64,000 nt of DNA from Parafannyhessea umbonata (GTDB lineage: Bacteria > Actinomycetota > Coriobacteriia > Coriobacteriales > Atopobiaceae), in NCBI RefSeq assembly GCF_012844235.1, contig NZ_JABAGR010000007.1, forward strand, positions 1 to 64,000, given 5' to 3'. Shown in pieces: positions 33,904-41,959 of this stretch. The notes beneath the pieces were generated by a model. The model was not told the DNA's origin. It worked only from the letters and a program-made list of their open reading frames with translations, and made no database searches. The position numbers and the translations under genes are program-made. The first letter of the stretch is position 1; the number at the start of each line of letters is the position of its first letter.

Positions 33904-35427
33904 ATGGCACAAGAGCTCGAGACAGACGTCGTCGTAGTGGCCGCAGGCCTTTCCGGTCTGGCGGCATCCATCGCCGCAGCGGAGGGAGGCGCGCGCGTCA
34001 TCACGCTCGAGAAGGCGTCCAACACCGGCGGCGCGGCCAACATGGGCATGGGTCCCTGCGCGGCGGGCTCGCCCGTCCAGCGCGCCTCGATGATCGAGGT
34101 CACGCCCGGCGAGCTGTTCCGCCGCCACATGTTCTACACCCACTACCAGGTCGACCCGCGCCTCGTCCGCGCGTACTACTTCAAGAGCGGCGACACCATC
34201 AAGTGGCTGCAGGACATGGGCGTCGTGTTCAACTCCGTGCGCCCGGCGTTCCGCGCCCGCGAGCGCACCCGCGCCTACGCCGACGGCGAGTACACCTGGC
34301 ACGTGGTGCAGCCGGAGGACGGCTCCGAGCCGGGCCCGCGCGCCGCGACCACGATGATCAAGCGCATGACCGAGCGCGCGAACGACCTGGGCGTCGAGTT
34401 CATGTTCGAGTGCCCCGGCAAGAAGCTCCTGGTGAACGACGAGGGCGCCGTGTGCGGCGTCGTCGCCACGAACAAGGACGGCGAGGAGGTCACCATCTCG
34501 TGCCAGGAGGTCATTGTGGCCACCGGCGGCTTCGGCAACAACGCGAAGATGATCCACGACAAGATCGGCCTGGACTGGGGCAAGAACCTGTACTCCTTCG
34601 CGGTGCCCGGCATGGACGGCGACGGCTACAACATGTGCCACGAGGTTGGCGCCGGCCACACGCCCGTCACCATGGAGATGATGTACCAGCTGCCGGACAA
34701 CATGAACCACTTCTACGTGGAGGGCGCGTTCCGCCAGCCGTGCTACTGGTGCGACAAGACCGGCGAGCGCTTCATGCCCGAGGACGACATCTTCAACACC
34801 ACCTTCGTCGGCAACGCCATCAACCACCTGCCCGGCAAGGTCGCGTTCTCGATCTTCGACTCCAAGATGCTGCGCCACTGGAAGAAGGACGGACCCGACA
34901 TCGTGAGCCACGTCCACCCGCACGACCTGTACCAGGGCTTCGACGAGCAGTGGCAGCGCGATCTCGACACGTACATGGACGGCGCCGGCAACCACGTCAT
35001 CGCTCAGGCCGACACCCTGGAGGAGCTGGCCGAGAAGATCGGCATCGACCCCGAGGGCCTCGTCCAGAACGTCGAGCAGTACAACGAGATGTGCGCCGAG
35101 GGCTACGACGAGCTCTTCGAGAAGGAGCGCGAGTTCATGATGCCGCTCGAGGAGGGGCCGTTCTACGTGTGCCGCCAGTACGTGGGCGCCTACGGAACCC
35201 TGGGCGGAGTGCTCATCAACCACAACATGGAGGTCATGACCGACGACTACAAGGTCATCGACGGCCTGTACTGCGTGGGCACGGACGCCTGCACCATCTA
35301 CGGCGACTCCTACAACTACTCCATCCCCGGCAACACCATGGGCTTCTGCCTGAACTCCGGCCGCATCGCCGGCGAGAACGCCGCCGAGCGCGTTGCGGAG
35401 TCCGCGGGTGACGAGGACTGGGACTAG
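33904..35427 (+). CDS. FAD-dependent reductase (fumarate reductase flavoprotein-like)
   Basis: A 507-residue FAD_binding_2-family flavoprotein. The dinucleotide-binding site is VVVAAGLSGLAASIAAAEGG with LEKASNTGG after it; the first Gly of GxGxxG is Ala here. EVIVATGGFGNN and the C-terminal FAD loop (YNYSIPGNTMGFCLNSGRIAGENAA) complete the fold. There is no signal peptide, no covalent-flavin domain and no haem sites, so it is a soluble cytoplasmic enzyme, unlike most exported Coriobacteriia reductases of this family. Likely reaction: reduction of a C=C or C=O bond next to an electron-withdrawing group. It leads an operon with two electron-transfer proteins. GAGGAG precedes the ATG. Confidence 0.82.
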   Translation: MAQELETDVVVVAAGLSGLAASIAAAEGGARVITLEKASNTGGAANMGMGPCAAGSPVQRASMIEVTPGELFRRHMFYTHYQVDPRLVRAYYFKSGDTIKWLQDMGVVFNSVRPAFRARERTRAYADGEYTWHVVQPEDGSEPGPRAATTMIKRMTERANDLGVEFMFECPGKKLLVNDEGAVCGVVATNKDGEEVTISCQEVIVATGGFGNNAKMIHDKIGLDWGKNLYSFAVPGMDGDGYNMCHEVGAGHTPVTMEMMYQLPDNMNHFYVEGAFRQPCYWCDKTGERFMPEDDIFNTTFVGNAINHLPGKVAFSIFDSKMLRHWKKDGPDIVSHVHPHDLYQGFDEQWQRDLDTYMDGAGNHVIAQADTLEELAEKIGIDPEGLVQNVEQYNEMCAEGYDELFEKEREFMMPLEEGPFYVCRQYVGAYGTLGGVLINHNMEVMTDDYKVIDGLYCVGTDACTIYGDSYNYSIPGNTMGFCLNSGRIAGENAAERVAESAGDEDWD

Positions 35428-35529
35428 TGCCTAAGCGCTAGAACACTGACTGCCGCGGGGCCCTTCATGCGAGGGTCCCGCGGTCGTATGGATGATGGGC
35501 GCGCGTGCGCCCAGGCGAGAGGAACACAC

Positions 35530-37653
35530 GTGAAGCTAACGATTGACGGTACGGAGGTCGAGGCCCGCGAGGGGACGTCGGTGCTTGATGCCGCGCTCGA
35601 CGCGGGCGTCTTCATCCCGCACATCTGCAAGCACCCCGACCTCGAGGCCGTGGGCGGCTGCAGGCTCTGCTCCATCGTGGTCGACGGCGAGGGCCCCGCG
35701 GTCCCCGCGTGCAAGACCCCGGTGCGCGAGGGCATGGTGGTCGACTCCCACGCGAAGGCGGCGGAGGACGTGCGCCGCACGGCCATGGAGCTCATCCTGG
35801 CGACGCACCCGTCCGACTGCACGGGCTGCCCGAAGTACGGCGTGTGCGAGCTGCAGAGTATGTACCAGTACCTGGGCGTGTCCCCGGCGCGCTGGCGCTG
35901 CCGCGCCCGCACCGTCGCGACGGACGACTCCAACCCGCTCATCACGCACATGTTCACGCGCTGCATCCGCTGCGGCCGCTGCGTGCGCGCGTGCCGCGAG
36001 CTCCGCGGCGTGGGCGTACTGGACTACCAGCGCACGCCGGAGGGCATTCGCATCGGCATCGATGGCGGCGTCTCGCTCGAGGAGGCCGGCTGCCGCTTCT
36101 GCGGCGCGTGCGTCGAGGTGTGCCCCACGGGCTCGATCGTCGACACGCTGGGACTGGCGAAGGAGGGCCGCTCGCGCGAGGACAACGTGGTGCCCTGCAG
36201 GTCCGGCTGCCCGGCGCACATCGACATCCCGCGCTACCTGCGCCACGTCAAGAACGGAGAGTGGGAGAAGGCCACGGCCGTCGTCCGCGAGCGCGTGCCG
36301 TTCCCAGAGACGCTCGGCTCCATCTGCACCCATAACTGCCAGGGCGAGTGCAAGCGCAACCACCTGGAGGGGCCGCTGTCCATCTGCCGCCTGAAGCGCG
36401 CGGCAGCCGTGCGCGACACCGGCGAGTGGCGCCGGCGCACGCGCCACGACGCCCCGACCGGCAAGAGGGTGGCCATCCTGGGCGCCGGTCCCGCGGGCCT
36501 CACCGCTGCCTACTACCTGGCCGAGAAGGGCCACCACGTCGTCGTGTTCGAGGCGGAGCAGAAGGCCGGCGGCCAGCTGCGCTACGGCATCCCCGCGTAC
36601 CGACTTCCCGACGAGGTGCTCGACCGCGAGATCCAGGCGATCCTGGACGTGACGCAGGGCGACGACGCGGAGCCTCGCGTCGAGATCCGCTGCGGCGAGC
36701 GCGTGCGCGACCCGAAGGCACTCAAGTCCGAGTTCGACGCTGTCCTGGTGTCCGTGGGCACGTTCGACGGCACCGTCCTTCCCACCCCGGGCCACGAGCT
36801 CGAGGGCGTCATCCGCAACACTGACTTCCTGAAGGCGGCCCGCAAGGGCGAGCCGATGGACGTGCGCGGCCGCGTCGTCGTGCTTGGCGGCGGCAACGTC
36901 GCCTACGACTGCGCCCGCACGGCCGTCCGCCTGGGCGCCACGAGCGTCGACGTGTGCTGCCTCGAGGCCGAGGCGGTCATGACCTCAACGCCGGAGGAGC
37001 GCGAGGAGGCCGCTGAGGAGGGCGTCACGCTGCACGACGCCTACGCGTTCACCTCCATCGACGAGAGCGCGGACAGACCCGGCCACGTGGGTGCCATGAC
37101 CGTGCACAAGATCGCGAAGTTCTACTTCGACGAGCAGCACCGCCCGGTGACGGAGCTCGTCGAGGGCGGCGAGCTCACGATTCCGGCGGACTACGTGATC
37201 TTCGCCGTGGGCCAGAAGCCCGAGGACACGCGCGACATGGGCCTGGAGCTCACGCACGGCCCGTACGTGGTGGCCGACGCAGAGCACCGCACGAGCGAGG
37301 ACGGCGTGTTCGCGGCCGGCGACGCCGTGACGGGCACGAAGTCCGTCATCGGCGCGATCGAGGGCGGACGCGAGTCTGCGCAGGCGATTGACCGCTTCCT
37401 GGGCGGCGACGGCGACATCTCTGAGGTTCTTCTCGACGCGGACGCGCCGGTCCAGCGCATCGGCAAGGTGCCCGCGGGCTTCTACGACGGGCCGACGGAG
37501 CCCAAGATGGAGCCCGCGCAGGAGCGCAAGGCGGACTTCCGCCCGTACGAGTGCCCGTTCTCGGAGTCCGAGGCCGAGCACGAGGCGTCGCGCTGCCTGC
37601 AGTGCGACCTCAGGCTGACCCTGACGCGCCCGCGCCTGTGGAACGAGTACTAG
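35530..37653 (+). CDS. Multi-domain Fe-S/FAD/NAD(P) oxidoreductase (GltD/NfnB-like)
   Basis: A 707-residue electron-transfer protein starting at GTG 35530 with AGAGGA upstream. In order: a [2Fe-2S] domain (Cys 33, 44, 47, 61); a His-Cys [4Fe-4S] site (H93, C97, C100, C106); two [4Fe-4S] ferredoxin motifs (C145/148/151/155 and C188/191/194/198); a GltD-type Cys region (C223, C227, then CTHNCQGECKRN); an FAD site (GAGPAGLTAAYYLAEKG); an NAD(P) site (GGGNVAYDCARTAVRLG); and a terminal FAD motif. The front half resembles NuoG/HydA N-termini, the back half the small subunit of glutamate synthase. It would pass electrons between NAD(P)H and the neighbouring proteins. Confidence 0.85.
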   Translation: MKLTIDGTEVEAREGTSVLDAALDAGVFIPHICKHPDLEAVGGCRLCSIVVDGEGPAVPACKTPVREGMVVDSHAKAAEDVRRTAMELILATHPSDCTGCPKYGVCELQSMYQYLGVSPARWRCRARTVATDDSNPLITHMFTRCIRCGRCVRACRELRGVGVLDYQRTPEGIRIGIDGGVSLEEAGCRFCGACVEVCPTGSIVDTLGLAKEGRSREDNVVPCRSGCPAHIDIPRYLRHVKNGEWEKATAVVRERVPFPETLGSICTHNCQGECKRNHLEGPLSICRLKRAAAVRDTGEWRRRTRHDAPTGKRVAILGAGPAGLTAAYYLAEKGHHVVVFEAEQKAGGQLRYGIPAYRLPDEVLDREIQAILDVTQGDDAEPRVEIRCGERVRDPKALKSEFDAVLVSVGTFDGTVLPTPGHELEGVIRNTDFLKAARKGEPMDVRGRVVVLGGGNVAYDCARTAVRLGATSVDVCCLEAEAVMTSTPEEREEAAEEGVTLHDAYAFTSIDESADRPGHVGAMTVHKIAKFYFDEQHRPVTELVEGGELTIPADYVIFAVGQKPEDTRDMGLELTHGPYVVADAEHRTSEDGVFAAGDAVTGTKSVIGAIEGGRESAQAIDRFLGGDGDISEVLLDADAPVQRIGKVPAGFYDGPTEPKMEPAQERKADFRPYECPFSESEAEHEASRCLQCDLRLTLTRPRLWNEY

Positions 37654-37664
37654 GAGGGACCCCC

Positions 37665-38735
37665 ATGGCATTGACTATCAACTTCATGCCCGCGTACGCG
37701 CAGGCACCCGCGGCGCTCGCGGCCCTGAGGGCCGACGTGGACGCGGCCGTCGCGAAGGCGGCGGCCGAGGGGGCCCGCGTGGTCCTTCCGGCGGGCGAGC
37801 CCGAGCTCTGTGACGCGTTCGAGGCGGCGGGCGTCGCCGTTGCGCGCGCCGACGCGTCGTTTGGCTACGTGTACGGCAACGACACCGCCGCCGCCCGCCT
37901 GTTTGCGGGCGAGAAGCCCATCCCCTCGGCCGTGACCGGCTCGGCCGCGGACGCGCTGGTGGGCGGCGAGGCGTGGCTTCGCGGCAAGGACGCGCCGAAG
38001 CTCGTGTACGTGAACGGCGCGACCGAGCCGGTGGAGCTGCCGGCGAAGGTGAGCGTGGCCGAGCTGGCCAAGGCAGCCGGCATCGAGGACGCCAAGGCCG
38101 TGCACCTGGGATTTCCGCAGGGTGACATGGTCGCGGCCTCTAGCGAGGGGGACGTTCTTCTCGCCAGCGACGTGGTGCGCGTGTTTGGCGCGGACTGCTG
38201 CATGGCCGACGAGCTGCTGAGGATCTGCCGCGAGTACCGCCACGAGACGTGCGGGCGCTGCGTGTTTGGCCACGAGGGCTCGTACCAGATGGCCACGATC
38301 CTGGAGGACGTCTGCCACAAGCGCGGCAAGTCCGGCGACCTGGAGCTTCTGCAGGACCTTGCCCCGATGATGGAGGAGCAGTCGCTGTGCGAGGTTGGTC
38401 GCGTGCTGGCGAAGACGGTGCGCGAGACCTGCGCGCTGTTTGGCGACGAGATCTCTGCCCACTATGCGCGCAAGGTGTGCCCGGCCGGCGCGTGCGACGC
38501 GTACAAGACGTTCCACATCCTGGTGTCCAAGTGCACCGGCTGCGGCGACTGCCTGGACGCGTGCGAGGACGGCGCCATCATGGGCAAGGCGAACTTTGTG
38601 CACGTGATCGACCAGCGCAAGTGCACGCAGTGCGGCCGCTGCCTGGACGCGTGCGGCGAGGGCGCCGTCGTGAAGGCCGGCGCGAAGAAGCCGAAGACGC
38701 CGCCGCGGCCCATTCCCGTGCGCAGGAAGAAGTAG
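37665..38735 (+). CDS. NuoF-like protein with two ferredoxin [4Fe-4S] sites
   Basis: A 356-residue protein eleven bases after the previous stop, with AGGAGGG in front. Residues 190-260 match the iron-sulfur region of NuoF (ETCGRCVFGHEGSYQMATIL; C196, C199, C242), but one Cys of the usual SCGxCxPCRxG motif is replaced. The C-terminus has two [4Fe-4S] motifs (C290/293/296/300 and C320/323/326/330) and a basic tail. The N-terminal 180 residues lack the FMN- and NADH-binding glycine loops of true NuoF. It is thus probably an electron relay and not an NADH dehydrogenase by itself. With the two upstream genes it could form a ferredoxin/NAD(P)-linked reductase. Confidence 0.8.
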   Translation: MALTINFMPAYAQAPAALAALRADVDAAVAKAAAEGARVVLPAGEPELCDAFEAAGVAVARADASFGYVYGNDTAAARLFAGEKPIPSAVTGSAADALVGGEAWLRGKDAPKLVYVNGATEPVELPAKVSVAELAKAAGIEDAKAVHLGFPQGDMVAASSEGDVLLASDVVRVFGADCCMADELLRICREYRHETCGRCVFGHEGSYQMATILEDVCHKRGKSGDLELLQDLAPMMEEQSLCEVGRVLAKTVRETCALFGDEISAHYARKVCPAGACDAYKTFHILVSKCTGCGDCLDACEDGAIMGKANFVHVIDQRKCTQCGRCLDACGEGAVVKAGAKKPKTPPRPIPVRRKK

Positions 38736-38803
38736 GCGTGCTTCCGAGTGTGCGTTGCGATTGCGGTAGGTGCCGCGATTGCGGGCGATAGCGATTCGGG
38801 CTG

Positions 38804-38844
38804 AAGACGGGCGAGGGGAGTGGTTCCTCTTGCCCGTCTTTTTT
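38804..38844 (+). terminator. Intrinsic terminator of the redox operon
   Basis: AAGACGGGCGAGG (38804-38816) pairs with CCTCTTGCCCGTCTT (38826-38840) with a small bulge, followed by TTTT after two stem T's. It is a strong terminator 69 bases after the last gene. Confidence 0.9.
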
Positions 38845-38880
38845 GTGCGTGTACGGGCGGCGTGGGTACGGGTGGCGCGG

Positions 38881-38940
38881 TGGTGTTGTGGCGTGAGCGG
38901 TGGCGTTGTGGCGTGAGCGGTGGCGTTGTGGCGTGAGCGG
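38881..38940. repeat. Three tandem 20-bp repeats
   Basis: The unit TGGCGTTGTGGCGTGAGCGG occurs three times head to tail (38881-38900, 38901-38920, 38921-38940); the first copy has T for C at position 4. The copy number could vary between strains. Confidence 0.9.
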
Positions 38941-38989
38941 TGCCCACCTTGGGCTGCGGGACACGTTAGGAAGGCAGCGGAAAGCTGGA

Positions 38990-39761
38990 CCGTGCGGGCT
39001 GGCGGCACACGTTGGCCACGGTTCGCACGATCTTGCAAGCTCGGTCCCGGTGTGTGCAGGGGCGCTAGTAGTGCGGGTACACACCCGGCCCCAGTTCGCA
39101 CGACCCTGCAAGGTCGTGGCGGGTGCGTACCCGCCGCCGCACACACCCGGCCTCAGTTTGCGCGACCCCGCAATCTCGACCCCGGTGCGTTGCGCAAAGA
39201 GGGGTCCCGTGCCACGAAGTCGCGGGTGCGCTTCGCGAAATGCGAGAATCCCCCGGGTGTGCTACGCGCGCGCTTGGTTCGATAACACATGATCGCAGGT
39301 AGGTTGGCCGAGCCATAACTCGTTTAACCATCATGGGGTCACACACCACGGGGTTCCTGCCACGGCGGCCCCAGGGGCGCAACGCGCCCGGCCTGAGCTT
39401 GCACGATTCCGCAAGGTCGGCCCGGGTGTGTGCGGGCGGAGCCGGGCCCCGGGCACGCACCCGCGCCGAGTTTGCACGCCCGCACGAAACTCGGGCCGGA
39501 CGAGTGCCGGGAGGCGGCCATGCCGGTACACTCCTGCCGCGAGTTTGCACGCCCGCACGAAACTCGGGGCAGGTGAGTGCCGGGGGGGCGCCCCCGCGGT
39601 ACACGCCTGCCCCCAGTTCGCGGGCGGCCTGCAAACTCGGGCCTCACGTGTACGGGGGGCACGCCCCGCCGGTACACGTGTGGCAGAAACGTACGGGGTC
39701 CCGCAAACTCGCGGCCGACGTGTGCCATAAGAATTCTTACCATGGCAGGAACCCGCTGATG
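38990..39761. repeat. Palindromic repeat cluster R3, left part
   Basis: This stretch has no credible gene of its own. It holds about eight imperfect palindromes of 55-60 bases (for example from 39092, 39465, 39531 and 39600) with GGTACACnCCTGnCCCGAGT arms and a TTTGCACGCCCGCACGAAA centre. It also has the conserved element (minus strand CACACCCGGGGGATTCTC) near 39250 and a core with CGCAGGTAGGTTGGCC near 39296. From end to end it is nearly the same as R4 (61160-61945), apart from internal unit differences. The right half continues after the IS at 41401. Confidence 0.8.
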
Positions 39762-39788
39762 GGGAGTGCGGCAGCAATCCTGTACCTG

Positions 39789-40559
39789 TTACGCAACGAT
39801 ACCACAGCGCTCCGGCGGCACCGCGACCCCGAGGCGGCGCCTCCTGGCCGCCGGCGCCTCGTAGCGCGTGCGCCCGCCCTGGCGGAAGCCCTTCGGCCTG
39901 CCCCGGACGTACCAGCGCATGTAGTCGTCGAGCTGGGCGCAGAACTCGTCGCGCGTGACGCCCGCCCACTCGCGGGAGTAGAGGAACTCCTGCTTGAGGG
40001 TGCCGAAGAAGCCCTCGGCGCGCGCGTTGTCCGGGCACGTCCCCTTGCGCGACATCGACCTCGTGGCGCCCGCCGCGTCGCAGAGCCCCCTCCACGCGCC
40101 CGAGCGGTAGCAGGCGCCGCCGTCGGTGTGGACGACGGGCCGGGCGCCCTCGGGCTCGAGCGCGAGGGCGGCGGCGAGCGAGGAGTCGCAGAGCTCCTGG
40201 TCGGGGTGGGGGGAGATCGACCAGGAGGCCGGGCAGCCGTCCCAGCAGTCGATCACGGGGCTCAGGTAGACCCTGAACCCGTTCAGCCTGATCTCGGTGA
40301 CGTCGGTGACGAGCAGGGCGCCGGGGCGGTCGGCGGAGAAGTCGTGCGCGAGCCTGTAGTCCTCGCCCGACGCCCTCCTGGCCCTGGCGCGCTCCCTGGG
40401 GACGTTGGCCGGCCTGTCGCCGACCTCGCCGGCGTAGGAGCTGTACGCGCGGCGCGGCCTCCTGCCCCTGCGGGCGCGCAGCCCCTGCCTCCGCATGGAC
40501 TCGCGCACGCGCCTCTCGGGGGCGGGGCCGGCCTCGACGCCGTCGGCGCCGTCCCTCAT
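39789..40559 (-). CDS. IS3-family transposase orfB (DDE integrase domain)
   Basis: A 256-residue frame with an HTH_21-like start (SMRRQGLRARRGRRPRRAY) and a retroviral integrase-type core. The DDE residues are in LVTDVTEIR, VVHTDGGACYRS (the usual HSDxG is HTDGG) and PDNARAEGFFGTLKQEF. The reading frame is open upstream of this ATG to the end of orfA at about 40640. It is probably expressed as an extension of orfA rather than from ATG 40559. It cuts and joins DNA ends during transposition. Confidence 0.88.
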   Translation of the reverse strand: MRDGADGVEAGPAPERRVRESMRRQGLRARRGRRPRRAYSSYAGEVGDRPANVPRERARARRASGEDYRLAHDFSADRPGALLVTDVTEIRLNGFRVYLSPVIDCWDGCPASWSISPHPDQELCDSSLAAALALEPEGARPVVHTDGGACYRSGAWRGLCDAAGATRSMSRKGTCPDNARAEGFFGTLKQEFLYSREWAGVTRDEFCAQLDDYMRWYVRGRPKGFRQGGRTRYEAPAARRRRLGVAVPPERCGIVA

Positions 40560-40635
40560 GCACGCGGCGACCCTCCTGTAGCCCGCGGTGCCCCTGAGGA
40601 GCTCGAACGCGGCCCTGACGCGCGCGTCGAAGGCC

Positions 40636-41346
40636 TCATCGTCCCCCCCTCGGCCTCGCGAGAGCGCGCCTCGCGTACTCGTAGGAGCTCTTCGATATCC
40701 GAAAGTAGGTCAGGATCCATCGGAGGGGGAACCCGTAGTCCCGCCGCAACCTCTCTCCCAACTCGGCCTTCCGCCTGTTCGAGAGTCTCGCCGGGTCTCC
40801 TGCTTTTGGGTCGCTGAGCATCTCCCTCAGCGTCGCCACCTCGAGCCTGAGCCTGTCGAGCTCGCCGGGGGCGGCCCCGGCCCCCTCGGGCGCGCCCGCC
40901 CCCGCGGGCGCCCCGCCCCTCCGCGCTCGCGTCCTCTTCCCCGCTGGCATCTTCCTCCCGCCCCCGTCCCCGGCGTCCGCGGCCATGCTAGCGCGCTCGC
41001 GCTCCTCCCGCGCCCAGCGGCCCACGAGCGAGCCGTTCGGGAGCCCCAGCGAGCGCGCGACCTCCCCGCTGCGCCTGCCGAGCCGCAGCAGCCTGAGCGC
41101 CTCCTCCCTGGTGTCCGCCGGGTAGCGCTTGTGCGGGAGGTGCCTGCCCGCGCAGGAGTGCGGGACGCGCACCGGCTCGACCTCGAGCGCGCCCTCCCTC
41201 GCCTCGCGCTGCCGCCTCGTCAGCGTGTGCCTGTTCGGGTGGTTCCCCCAGAGCCTGGCGGCGGTCGCCGGCACGAGCCCCTCCGCCCACATCGTCCTCA
41301 GGTAGTGCGCCCTCTCCTCGTCGGTGTACCTCGGCGTCCCGTCCAT
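40636..41346 (-). CDS. IS3-family transposase orfA (helix-turn-helix)
   Basis: A 236-residue DNA-binding protein. Start ATG 41346 has GGAGG five bases upstream. It has two HTH-like segments (ERAHYLRTMWAEGLVPATAARLWG and TREEALRLLRLGRRSGEVARSLG) and an Ala/Gly-rich linker. A leucine-patterned helix (LDRLRLEVATLREML) near 170 should form the multimerisation zipper. It ends at a run of seven G's where orfB begins in the +1 frame. It is longer than the common ~100-residue orfA, as in the IS150-type branch. Confidence 0.82.
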   Translation of the reverse strand: MDGTPRYTDEERAHYLRTMWAEGLVPATAARLWGNHPNRHTLTRRQREAREGALEVEPVRVPHSCAGRHLPHKRYPADTREEALRLLRLGRRSGEVARSLGLPNGSLVGRWAREERERASMAADAGDGGGRKMPAGKRTRARRGGAPAGAGAPEGAGAAPGELDRLRLEVATLREMLSDPKAGDPARLSNRRKAELGERLRRDYGFPLRWILTYFRISKSSYEYARRALARPRGGR

Positions 41347-41400
41347 GGCGGCCTCCGTCCCGACCGCGCCCCGCGCGGTCCAACTTTCTGCCGCATTTCC

Positions 41401-41790
41401 GATGTGTACCGGAAAATGCAAACTCGGGTCAGACGTGTACCATGTGAAATTAGTCTAATTCCACATAGCATGAGGTAGATGAGCTGCGCGATCAAAGTCT
41501 TAACGAACGACCCGGTACACGTCTGACAGTTCCTGACATGGCTCGACTTTCGATGGTACTCGCCTGACCCGAGTTTACGGCCTCTTGCCAAAAGCGCGCC
41601 CATGTGTACAGACCCGGTACACGTCTGACGCAAGCTTGCGCGCCCCCCCTGCAAACTGGGCTTCGAAGTGTACCCGGCCCGGTACACGTCTGACGCGAGC
41701 TTGCGCGGACCCGCGAAACTCGGCCTCGACGTGTACGGGCGCGACAACTCGGGGCTCACGTGTACCGACGACCGGGGTGTGACGGCAGTC
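41401..41790. repeat. Palindromic repeat cluster R3, right part
   Basis: Together with 41791-41959 this fills the gap before feoA. It begins GTGTACCGGAAAATGCAAAC and contains a core with a perfect small dyad region (GTGAAATT-AGTCT-AATTCCAC, one mismatch here, perfect in R4), then CATGAGGTAGATGAG. GGTACACGTCTGACAGTTCC follows, and then palindromic units near 41625 and 41690 with GGTACACGTCTGACGCGAGC and GACGTGTAC arms. No credible gene. The last part (41791-41880) is ordinary sequence. Confidence 0.75.
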
Positions 41791-41881
41791 GCAATCGGAT
41801 GTCGCATGAGTGGGGTGCCGTCTTTCCAGGGCATTGGCCGGTGGGTTGGGCTGGTGGTCCAATTCGCAAAAAGCTAGCAAA

Positions 41882-41911
41882 TTGGGTTTACAAAGTTAAC
41901 CTGTGTATACT
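41882..41911 (+). promoter_or_regulatory. feo promoter with candidate DtxR-type operator
   Basis: TTGGGT (41882) and the extended -10 TGTGTATACT (box TATACT at 41906) are 18 bases apart. AAAGTTAACCTGTG (41892-41905) sits in the spacer and resembles half to three-quarters of the DtxR/IdeR consensus core AGGTTAACCT. Iron-dependent repression is therefore plausible. Confidence 0.5.
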
Positions 41912-41959
41912 ATTCTTCACTAGGTAAGTTCACTGCGGTTAACAATTGGAGATGGGGCT

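Larger units (their letters stand above)
39762..41400 (-). mobile_element. IS3-family insertion sequence (1639 bp)
   Basis: Ends are set by comparison with the uninterrupted near-copy at about 61938. The target there is GACG where this locus has GATG on both sides (39758-39761 and 41401-41404), a 4-bp duplication. The terminal inverted repeats are GGGAGTGCGGCAGCAA at the left and, on the minus strand, GGAAATGCGGCAGAAA at the right (13 of 16 identical). It contains leftward orfA and orfB. Insertion lies inside the non-coding repeat cluster R3, so no gene is broken. Confidence 0.9.

Noticed and set aside
14448-38735. Direct assignment of the island to the known phloroglucinol degradation pathway
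   Set aside because: Only the MBL-fold hydrolase and butyrate-type kinases would fit; I see no SDR-type phloroglucinol reductase or BKACE-type lyase, so the pathway cannot be named.
38990-39761. Regularly spaced repeats as a CRISPR array
   Set aside because: Units are imperfect palindromes that differ from each other and touch directly; there are no constant repeats with unique equal-length spacers and no cas genes.
39762-41400. The repeat clusters as terminal repeats of a large composite transposon carrying the 14-39 kb island
   Set aside because: The clusters also occur outside the island (R4), differ in structure from IS ends, and only one IS is present, so no composite transposon can be supported.
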